Program-made: the position numbers and the translations under genes | The notes under the pieces: model-generated | What the model was told of the DNA's origin: nothing | What the model saw: the letters and a program-made list of their open reading frames with translations, nothing else | Database searches by the model: none | NCBI RefSeq assembly: GCF_042477335.2 | Contig: NC_091262.1 | Coordinates: 68,496,001-68,560,000, forward strand | DNA length: 64,000 bases | Source of the DNA: Ovis canadensis | Lineage: Eukaryota > Chordata > Mammalia > Artiodactyla > Bovidae | Reading direction: 5' to 3' | Shown here: positions 40,201-52,200 of the stretch, one piece after another | Layout of the letters: every line of letters starts with the position of its first letter | Numbering within the stretch: the stretch's first letter is position 1

Positions 40201-43200
40201 TGCTTAGAGCACCTCATTCGTTGTTGTTGAGTCGCTCAGTTACGTCCAACTCTTTGAGACCCCCATAGACTGTAGACTCCTCTGCCCTTCACTGTCTTCC
40301 AGAGTTTGCTCAATTTCATGTCCATTGGGTCAGTGATGCTATCTAATCATCTCATCCTCTGCCATCCCCTTTCCTTTTGCCTTCAGTCTTTGCCAGCATC
40401 AGGGTCTTTCCCAGTAAATTGACTGCGTCAGGTGGCCAAAGTGTTGGAGCTTCACCTTCAGCATCAGTCCTTCCAATGATTTCAGAGTTGCTTTCCTTTA
40501 GGACTGACTGGTTTGATATCCCTACAGTCCAAGGGACTCTCAAGAGTCTTCTCCAGCACCACAGTTCAAAAGTACCAATTCTGCAGCTCTCGGCAGTACA
40601 TGACCACTGGAAAAATCGTAGCTTTGACTAGATGGATCTTTGTTGACAAAGTAATGTCTCTGCTTTTTAATATGCTGTCTAGGTTTGTAGTAGCTTTCCT
40701 TCCAAGGAGTAAGCGTCTTTTAATTTCATGGCTGCAGTCACTATCTGCAGTGATTTGGGGGCCCCAAAAAAGAAACTCTGTCACTGCTTCCACTTTTTCC
40801 CCTTCTGCTTGCCATGAAGTCATGGGACTATTTGCCATGATCTTAGTTTTTTGAATGTTGAGATTTAAGCCAGTTCTTTCACTCTTCTCTTTCACGCTCA
40901 TCAAGAGGCTCTTTAGTTCCTCTTCGCTTTCCGCCATTAGTGGGGTATCATCTGCATATCTGAGATTGTTGACATTTCTCCCAGCAGTCTTTATTCCAGC
41001 TTGAGCTCCATCTAGCCCAGAATTGCGCATGATGTACTCTGCATATGTTAAATAAACAAGGTGATAGTATACAGTCTGTCCTACTCCTTTCTCAGTTTTG
41101 AAACAGTCAGTTGTTTCCTGTCTGGTTCTAACTGTTGCTTCTTGACAGGTGTCGCAGGAGACAGGTAAGATGGTCTGGTACCTCCTTCATGAGGTACATT
41201 TTCTACTTTCTTTGTTACTGCAATGTTGTTAAACTTTCTGGCACTATAGTAAGGTTTCTTTTTCCTATAATTTCTAATGAGGATTTTCTTACTTCTTTAA
41301 GCTGTCACCCATGACCTCCTCAATGGCCACTAATCTTCTATAAACAACTCCTTTGATGCTCTTCAAGCTTTCACAAAAACTCTCCTCAAAAATTCTTTTA
41401 ACAACAAAAAAAGTTCCTTTAGCTTCTGCCCACTCATTAGTTCTAAAGTTATATCCACCATTTAGGTTTTTGGTAATTCCCTATTTCCATGCACCAAAAT
41501 CTGTATTATTTATCTCTGGCTGCATAACAAATTTACTGCAAACTTAATGGCTTAAAACAGCATGTATGATTTCACCGTTTCTATAGACTAGGAATTCGAG
41601 CATGGCTTGGCCGGAAGTTCTGACTCCAGATATTTTATGAGGTTGCGTTCAAAGCCTTGGCCAGGGCTGCAGTTATCTGAAGACTTGAATCAGCTTGGAG
41701 GATCACCTTGCTGTTGAATAAGAGGCTCCATTTCCTGCCATGCTTTCCTCTCCATAGGATTACTTCCTCTGTTCTTACCATATAGCATCTGGCTTCCTCC
41801 AGAGTGAGAGATGCAAGAAAAACTATCTTTGAGACTGAATAAATGTTGAGCTTGCCAGGAACAATTTTTATTGTACCCATCAATAAATTAGATACTTGTG
41901 GTTGGATAAACTTAAATCTGTTGACCAGATTCATTATCTTTAAATAAATTATAGATGAACAGTTATCAAGCCATGAAAGTGAAGATGATGCAATTTTCCG
42001 AAGAAAAAGTAAGAAAACAAAAGGAAATGTTTTGGAGTCCCCGGAGGTGAGTTAGTCAGTAATCACAGTAGCAAGACCATACAAAGTTTCTTGTTTCCCT
42101 TAAAACTTTTTTTTTTAACTTTTTACTTTGTCTGCTTTATCTAGAATCAGAAAAACAGCGAAGTTGATTCTCCACTTCAGGTTGTCAAAAAGCGCAGGGT
42201 TCCTCCAAACAGAGTAAGTAAATAACAAATAATAAATAGTAATTCAGATCTTTTTGAGAGAAATATTACAAGAGAAATATGTGAATAGTTGAGCATAGGT
42301 AAATTTGATCTTATAGGTGTATGTTTAACAGGAAAAGAGTAAATCCTCAGTGGCTAGAATTTCTGTTTTAATTTTAAACTCCTTCAAAAAACTGTTCCTG
42401 TTTTTGTCAGTACACTCCAGCAATTCAGGAAACACTGATTAAATACCTACCCCGTATCTACCGTGCAAGATGCTGGGGATAGTATAAAGAATATTTCCTG
42501 GTACAGTTTTAAGTGCATAATCTAATAGGAAGGATAGATAAGTAAATGGATAGTTTCCATATAATTTTTTAAGTGATAAGAGAAGATAAAACTTAACCTA
42601 GACCTTGGGAGTTCTGGCAAGCTTCTTGAAAATAACACCTTATATAAATCTTAAAGCATACATATTTTAGGGGGAAAGAAAGGAGAAGGGAAGGCATTCC
42701 GGGCAGCTTAAAGAAGGATGGAGCAGGGAAACAGCATCTCTTGTTGTGGACTGTAAAGACAAAAAGTACCAGAAAGTAAAGCTGGAGGGAAATCTGGGTA
42801 AACTTTTGGAAGGCCTTACTCATTCTTTTGCTTACTGAATGAGTTTGAAAGGAGGAGGAGTCCACAATGACTGTTTGGTTTTGGCTTGGGCTTAGGTGGC
42901 AGATACGTCATGTTTTTAGAGAGAACAAGAAAGAGTGGTGAGTTCAATGTTGAACATGTTCGAGTTTGAAGTCCATGTGGGACAGTAAAGTGACAATGTC
43001 TGGCAGGCGTTGACAACTATGAAAATGTGAAAATTGGTCATCGGGCACATCTTAAGGCTTTAGTATTCATTTGTCATCAGTTTATAGCTGATAGCTAAAT
43101 TTTGAGACTAGGAAATCTTGTGTGTTTTAATTCTCTAATACTAACTAGTATAATTAGTGCCAGATTAATTAAAAATGCAACCAGCCCTCATTAACTTTGT

Positions 43201-46200
43201 ATACTCATATAAAACTCCATTTAAAAAATTGTTCTAACTTGCTACTTTATCTAAAATGTCTGATTGACTTACTAGAAGTGAATTAAAATATTTATAATGC
43301 TATAGCTCAATCCACCTTAACCTAAAATTATCCCTGTTACTTGAAGTTATTTTGATAAATTTCTTTTGATTATTTGGATTGGTTTTATATTATTCTGTAA
43401 AAGACACTGTGGTAGGCTTCATAGTCAAAAGATTTGTTGTTATATTTTTTTCTTAGTTTGAAAGGACTTATATATGTTTAAGTTGATTCTGATAGCTATA
43501 TTTATAGACAATTATTTTTTGTGAAGCCCTTCAGGATCTTTTAAAGGAAACAGTTAAACGAAAGACATAAACATTCATCAGATACATTCAATTTCATATC
43601 AAATTGAATGAATACTGTATTTGTATGACTTATATTACCTAATTTATTATTTTATTACTTAGAATTATCTAACTTTTAAATTTTTAAATATTATGTATTT
43701 GTGCATACATAAGCTGAGAGCTGAGTTGTAAGAGCGTTTTATTTTTCTAACAAGAAAATGTTCAGTTAACTATTTAAAAGGAAAAAAGTGACAGAAGAAG
43801 CAACAACCCTTCAGAAACTCATTAAGGTGCAACACTTAAATTATATTTTCTTATGAAAGAATTTTATTGAATTATAGTTAGATTTATCATCTAGTGATGA
43901 GAGCGATAATTTTCACAAAAGAGATCCACAGTCAGAAGACTTCAAGGATCATAAGAGGAATGCCAAAAGAAGCATCAAAGTCCGAAAGAGACAGAATCAC
44001 CTAAAGGTAAACTTTTTTCAGTTTCTTATTTTTATATAAATATACTATATATTTTTAATTAGTAAAGAAGAGTAGATTTTACATAGAAGTAGATTTCTCT
44101 ATAATTTCTTTATAGGAAAAAAACAAGACTTAAAAATAATTTTGACCCTAACTTTACTCTTTTTTACTAGAATTAAAAACTCAAAGTGTGGTTTCTTAGA
44201 TTCTCTTTATATTTTGAAGCTATCTTGCAATGTTGTGTTATTTCAGAGAACTAAATGAAGAAACTTTAGTGTACTGGAGATGTAACATTCAAATCGAAGA
44301 AAATATAGAGACAGACATCTGAATTTTAAAATATTTGCTTTTATAATATTTACATTGTTTTCCTTATCTATATCCAATATTCAAATTTTTTGAAAAGAAT
44401 TCTTAGCACTTTTTTTTTTTCTGATCAGTCTTTTTGTGGTACTGTATTTTTCCTGGCAAAAATGAATTAGCTGAAAGACTCAAAAGACTTTATTAAAAAA
44501 GCATTCAGCAAGCAGACATGCTGAGCTGTAGTTTATTTATAACAATTAAAAGAAGACATTTTAAAAAGATATACTACCTTATCATTTCTTCTCACAGTTT
44601 TCTATTTTTATTATTTTTTATCTTAAAAGCACTGGCAAGAAATCCATTTTCCAAAACTGTTTTCAGTTATTTGAGGACATGAAATGATTTTGTTAAAGGC
44701 ACTTTCCTGTTTTCTCATTTATCTTAGCTCATAGCTAGGAAGTTTTTAGATGAAGAAGCAGAACTTTCCCAAGAAGATGCAGAATATGTTTCATCAGATG
44801 AGAATGATGGGTCAGAAAATGAACAAGACTCCTCACTCCTTGACTTTTTAAATGATGAGACTCAACTGTCACAGGCTATAAATGGTAAATGATACAATAA
44901 TACTTCTTTTTCTTTTCATTTTCAATGCTTTTAGTGTGGTTATGCTTAAACATTCTAGTAATTTTCCAAAGAACCTTGACTTTAAAGGGAATTCAATTTG
45001 ATGTGTGTAAAATACTTGGTTATTTTCATTCAAATTCTGTAACATTTTCTTTATGTGAGAGTTGCTTGTTTATAGCCTTCTACTAATTTTAAAAATTACT
45101 ACTTTTAGAAAACAGTCTCTAGAGACCTGGCTGGCTGTCAGTTGTTCATTTAAACAAGTATTTAATGCCTGGTATGTGCCTAGCACTCTCTGTAAGGTTC
45201 TCGAGAAAGCTGTATCTGTGAACAAAATGGACAAAACCCCCTGTGCTTATGAAGCATACATTAGAATGGAAGAAGAGAAACAATATACACAATAACTAAA
45301 TTATTTAGTGTAAGACAAATTTATAGAAAAACAAAAACAAATTGAGTAAGATGAAGATTTGGAGTGTCAGGGGTTGGGGTATTAAGCTGTAAATTTGAGT
45401 AAGGTAATTAGTGGTTGACCTCATTGAAGTGACATTTGTCCAAACTCTAGGAGATGAGGAATTCAACCATGCAGTCTGTTAAAACCAGCTGAGACACAAA
45501 GCTAAATTTATTAAATTCATCAAATAAAGGAGACTACTTTTAGAAAACAGTCTCCCCAAATAGTGCTTGAGCAGGTCTTCTGTAGATGACTCAGATTGGC
45601 TGCAGTGGAAATGGGAAAGATTGTAGTTGGCTTTTCTGGATGCTTATCTTTCACAAATCCTGCCATTCTTCTGCTCCTGCAGGGTCTCATATGACTTAAG
45701 ACGGCAAAGTTTCCCAAGGTCCACGACTTTAAAGAAGGCTTTAAATACAAGGGTCTCAGTAGTGTGTTGCTGATACAGATATGATTTGCAGAATACGGCT
45801 TCTTTCCCACGTTTATAGTAGAATCTGGTGGGAGAATGTTGATGCAAAGATGACCAGTGTAAAGGCCCTGAAGCAGGAGTGTGCCTGGAGTGTTCAAGGG
45901 AACATCATTATGACTGACTAGAACTGAAAGGGAAGAAGGGGGGTAGTAGGAAGTGAAATCAGAGGGGTAATGAATGAGCAGCCAACTCATGTTATTTTGT
46001 TTTGCTCCAGCTTCTGTGTTGAGAATGGCCTATCTGGGAACAAAGGTGGAAGAAAGGACCATATAAGAGGCCATGGCAGTAATCTAACCAAGGAATGATG
46101 GTGGCAGTGAGAGGGGAGAAAGATTGGGTTCTGACTGTGTACAGCTGACGGGATTTTCTGATGGATTAGAGAGACAAAAGGCAATGGCACCCCACTCTAG

Positions 46201-49200
46201 TACTCTTGCCTGGAAAATCCCATGGATGGAGGAGCCTGGCAGGCTGCAGTCCATGGGGCTGCTAAGAGTGAGCAACATCACTTTCACTTTTCACTTTCAT
46301 GCATTGAAGAAAGAAATGGCAACCCACTCCAGTGTGCTTGCCTGGAGAATCCCAGGGACAGGGGAGCCTGGTGGGCTGCCGTCTATGGGGTCGCACAGAG
46401 TCGGACACGACTGAAGTGACTTAGCAGCAGCAGCAGAGAGACAAAGAGGGAGTCAGTGGGCTTGAGCACCAGGAAGGACTTCAGTTGCTGCTGTTGGGAA
46501 GGTTGAAGGTAGCTCAGTTGTGATGAAGAATAGGGAGATCTGAAACTCCTTTTTAACACAGTACTTTGCTTTTCACAGTATGTTTGAAATATGGAGGATT
46601 TCAGAGTTTTTTTTTTTTTTTTTTTTTTTTAAGAAAATCTCAAAACCCACATTGTCTTTTTTTTCATGCCTCATTTCTTAGGTACTCTTTACTATATAAC
46701 TTTAAAAAATAATCGGCCTATGATTCTCACATGAATTGTGCTTTGTGAAAAAAGCCAGATTCAAAAGGTTACATACTATATTGTTGTTTAGTCACTAAGC
46801 CATGTCCAACTCTCTCCAACCCCTTGGACTGCAGCCTGCCAGGCTCCTCTGTCCATGGGATTTCCCAGGCAAGAATACTGGAGTGGGTTGCCATTTGCTC
46901 CTCTATAGGCTCTGCCTGACCCAGGGGTAGAACCCAAGCCTCCTGCATTGGCAGGTGGGTTCTATACCAACGAGCCACCAGGGAATCGCAAATCTGGAAT
47001 AGGTCAAAGCTAAATACTTACTTACTTTTCACTGAAATAATTTTGGTATTTGAAAATTTTTTTACCTTTATACAGATTCTGAAATGAGAGCTGTTTACAT
47101 GAAATCTGTGCGAAGTCCATTGATGAGCAATCGATACAAAATAGTCCATAAGAAACATAACAACATAAACATTTTCTCCCAGGTATGAACTATAGAAATA
47201 TAGTGGAGAATTTCTTGGTGGCAATGTTGGAATATATTCCTGTTAATGAAGCCTTCACTTTGTTTCTAAAACTCCATCAGAACTATTTGCAGTAGTTTCT
47301 GCCCTGAGTAAGGAAGATGGACTAACATGAATTCTCAAAATCCCTTTCAGTCAGAATTTGATCACATTTTCCTTTTGTTAACTTGAGCTAATTAGAATAT
47401 ACTCTGAATTTGTTTTCCAATTAGAGTATTTAAAGGAGGTGAACAGAACTTTATCATCTACTAAAGTTTCAACTCTTCTGTTGTTATATTTCTCTTAGAA
47501 ATTAATTTTTTCCAGTAAAATGGCATATCAGAACATTATAGTTTATTTGGAATCAATTTTGTATTAGTCTTATTTGTTTATAAACTGCCATATTCAGCTC
47601 AGAAATATGGGCATTTTTTTAATGATCATTCTTATCTCTGCACTTTCATTGTATTTATTATATAGTCTTTTATCAATTACTTATCACAGCATTTTCTGAA
47701 TTACTGTTCATTTCTCTGGCTACTTGCACTAGACTATAAATTTCTAGAGGGTAAATCATTTTTTTTTATTCCCAAACTTCTTATTTTCTTCCATTTTAAG
47801 AATATACTCAGAAAGAAGATGTGGTATATATAAAAACTGGAAGTTTACTCAGCCATAGAGAAGAATGAAATTTTGCCTTTTGTGACCACATGGATGGACC
47901 TAGAGTGCATTATGCTAAGTGAAAGAAGTCAGAGAAAGAAAAATATTGTATGATTTCACTTATATGTAGAATCTGAAAAATAAAACAAATGAACCACCAT
48001 AATAAGGAAATCATAGACACAAAGAGCAATCAGGTGGTTGCCAGAGAGGAATGAGTGGGGAGGAGAGAAATAGGTGAGGGAGATTAAGGGATACAAATTT
48101 CCAGTTGCAAAATAAATGTCATACCTATGAAATGTACAGTGTGGGGAATATAGTCAATAATTATATAATATCTGTACAGTGACAGATTGTAACTAGACTC
48201 ATCCTGGTGATCATTTTGAAATGTATGTTATGTAACAGAACTAACATCATGTTGTAGGTTAATTATACTTCAAAAACTCACTCATAGAAAAGGGGATCAG
48301 GTTTATGGTTATCAGAGGCGGGGGCAGGGGATGGTACGGGGGAAAGGGGAATTGGATGAAGACAGTCAAAAAGTGCAGACTTCAGTGATAAGATAAATAG
48401 TTACTTGTTATGGGCTTTGCAGGTGTCTCGGTTAGTAAAGAATCCCTCTCAGTGCAGGAGACACAAGAAACGCAGTTTCAGTCCCTGGGTTGGGAAGATC
48501 CCCTGGAGGAGAAAATGGCAACCCACTCCAGTATTCTTGCCTGGGAAATGCCGTGGACAGAGAAGCCTGGCGGGCTACAGTCCACGGGGTCACAAAGAGT
48601 CAGACATGACTGAGCATTCACGCAGGCACAGACCTTGGGATGTAATGTACATGATAAATATAATTAATACTGCTGTATGTTAAATATGAAAATTGTCAAG
48701 AGAGTAAATGCTAAGAGTTCTCACCACAAGGAAAAAGTATGTTTTTCTATTTCTTTAATTTTGTTTCTCTATAGATGAGGGCTGTTCACTAAATTTATTT
48801 CATGATGTAGTGAGTCAAATCATTATGCTATACACCTTAAACTTATACGGTGTTGTATGCCAATTATATCCCAATAAAACTGGAAGAAAAAAAAGAATAT
48901 GCTCAATAAAGAGTCAGTTGAGCAAGTGACTGAATTAATAAAGTATATGAAATAAATATTCAGAGAGATATCATGAACTTAAAAGAACAGGTTAAAAACA
49001 TGCTGGTTTTATGAAGTTTATTATACTCTTATTTGTGTTTTTATTGTAGATTCCCGAACAAGATGAAACCTATTTAGAAGACAGTTTTTGTGTTGATGAA
49101 GAGGAGTCTTGCAAAAGCCAGTCAAGTGAAGAAGTTTGTGTTGATTTTAACCTAATAACTGAAGACTGCGATACAAACGAGAGTGAAAAATATAAAACCC

Positions 49201-52200
49201 GACGTGCAGTAAAGCTAAAACAAATGAAGATGAGACAAAATTGTGCACGTTCGAAAAATAAATTATCCAGAATTATTTTACTGGATGATTCAAGCGAGGA
49301 GGAAAATGGTGTAAAGGATAAACAGGAATCCGGGACTGTGGTTGACCCAAGCACAGTGCCTTCTGGGTCTTCACTGCAGTCCAGGGACCACTCTAATCCA
49401 GTTGGTAATCAACTGCTAAACCAGAGACGACAGACACTACCTAATTTCAAGGTTCCCGTTTCTGACGTCTCAGACTGCAAACCTCAGAGCCGTACTAGCA
49501 TGGAGTCTGCCTCATCGTTGTTCACTACTGTGAGTGCACAGAAAGACTGTAGAAAGTTTCCAGCTCAGTTGAAGGTATGAGTCAAACCAGAAAAAAAGCC
49601 TTCATGTGTTTTCCAAAAAGTTTTTTTGTTTGTTTTCCTTTCTTTTGTGTTAAATAACAAGGTCAAAGAAAAATTAATAATAGAATTCTTCAGACAAGAA
49701 ATCAGCATACTAAATTATATAGCTAATTCATAGGATGCTTGTTTTTTTTTAATGTGTTAATAGCTTTCTTAAGAACACTGTAAGGAAACACGCTTATTTT
49801 ATAAAAAGAATATAGGAAATTAGCTTCTTGCAAGGTAACAGAAATTACATGCTCAGAACTAGTTTCCCCAGATTAACTTTTCTTTCCCTCTCTGAAGGCT
49901 TCAGGTATATAACTCTCATCTACTTACTGGGGAGAGGAGGTTAGGGGCCTGATTTTCTTCCTTTGAATTTCTTTCCTTCCAGAATGGTGATATAGTTTAC
50001 TTTCCAGCTCCTCTTTATTTTGCTATTGCTGAAGTAATCCCCAAAACTGTTTGCAGTTTTCAGGAGTTTATAGTTGCAGTAATTTTGCTAAACCAGGGGT
50101 TAAAGTGACAGTAATAGGAATCCCTCAACCTAGACTTCTGTTGCTCTCTTCCTCCAGGTGCTTTAGGCCATTCCACCTTAGCAGCATGCTCCAGTGTCCA
50201 CACAGTAGCCCTCCGATTGGCATTTCCGTACATTATCTCCAGACTTTTTTTTTTTTTTTCGTTTTGCATGAAAGTATTTCTGGAAGGCATAATTAGATAA
50301 AGTTGACTAGATTGTCTTATCAATAAATTGGAGAACAACAAAGTACTTCATTTCTCTGAGCCTCAGAATTATCAGCTCTAGTAAAAAGATAGTAATCCCA
50401 AGGGTCAAGGTAGGTAGTACTTATACAATACTTTGAAAACCGGTAAGCACTCTCTGCGTTTCTACTTTAGCATGCTCCAACCAAAAAACATAGATATACC
50501 CTAGTAATATTTTGAGGACTGTGAAAAAGAATAAGTAGATTTTTACAGAAGTCTATTTTAACTTCTATCATCTCGTGCATGGTATGATTCTTCTTCCAAT
50601 TAGGGGAAACAATTTGAGGTAAATTTGAAAAGACAGAAAATAAACTAAATATCCTGTCAAAAACTGATACGGAAAATGTTAATATTTAACTGTCACATAT
50701 ATTATATACACAGTGTTCCTTGTTCATCATTTGCCTTTGTTTTGTTTTTAGTAGGTTTTGCCATAGGAAATTTTAGCTTTTTTATAGAGTTGCAATTTTT
50801 TTCTTTATAATTTCTGAGATCAGTGTTTAAAAAGCCATTTTGTATTTAAAGATAACTAAATATTTCTAATATTTTTTGTTTCTTTAGTGTCATTTTTTCT
50901 TTCATTAGATTTATTATTTTTCTTAAAAAAATTGAATATTAAATGCATTTTAAAGATTATTCTGAGTGATTAGCACTTCCTCTTTAGCTTAGAATATAGA
51001 AAGCTGGAAAGAATGTTGCTCCCATCCTTGCAACAACAACAAAAAAAGCCAGATAATCTACAAAATCATAAGTTTATTTGGATCTGAGGTTGCATGGCAA
51101 CCAATTAGCCTGATATCTAAGGAAAGACAAATGCCTCCAAGGAGAGACTTGCTGAGTTGGAACAGTCACTGGACATTGTACAATCTAGTAAGGAGACCTC
51201 AGCTAAAACTTTAATGAATTGCTAGTCATCAAGTGTTCACAGAAAAGATTGAGAGAGGAAAGCTCCTTCCCAATGCAGGCTGTGGGCAAGTGGCCAGCAG
51301 CTCCTGTGGGAAAGGCACCAAGCCCCATCTAGTTCTTTCTCCCAGCATTCCCCTGTAGAACAAAAAGCATTTAGCCACTAGGGGGAGGATAACAAACTCT
51401 GTAGTCCCCAGGGCCTAGGTGAAGACTCTTTGCAGAGGAAGAAAAGGAAAGAGAGAAACTAGAATTAAGGAGAGGAGAGAGCAAGTAGAAGATTTAGTTG
51501 AACAGGCAATGGCTGAGGATTTTCCAAAAGTAATGAACTTTGGCATACAAGTATCTGAGTCCCTGTTTTCAGCTATCATGGGTGTTACCTTGAAGTGGCA
51601 TTCCTGGGCCACATGCTCATGCTTTAACTTTGCGCATTTGCCAAACTTTTCCAAAGTGGCTGCATCATTTCCATTCCCACCAACAATGCACGTCCCAGTT
51701 GTTTTCACATTCTCATCAATGCATTTTCCTTTTAGAAAATGTCTAGCCATCCTACTAGGTGTTAAGTGGTAGCTAGTCGTAGCTTCATCTACACAGTACC
51801 TTTGGTCCTGTTGAAGGAAGAAGGAAAAGTATCAGTGAGAAAAATCAGCCTAGGTGTTAGAAGTTTATGGCGCCAACATATATGTAATTGATGGTGATTG
51901 ATGTGTTCTGCTTTTCAGGGTGCTAGTGCTCTGGAGGACTCTGGCACTTGGGTGCCATGCTGTTCCAACTCAGGACCACGTTTGGCTGACACACATGATT
52001 CTCTAAGACTGCCCCAGGAAGGCCACAGAACTTGTATTCTTGTAGATAGTCGTGAAATCGTTTCTGGTTCAGAAGTAGTTTCTTCCCTAAGAGCAATCCA
52101 TGGCTTACAGGTAGAGGTCTGTCCTCTTAATGGTTGTGATTATATTGTGAGTAACCGCATGGTGGTGGAAAGGAGGTCTCAGTCTGAGATGTTAAATAGC

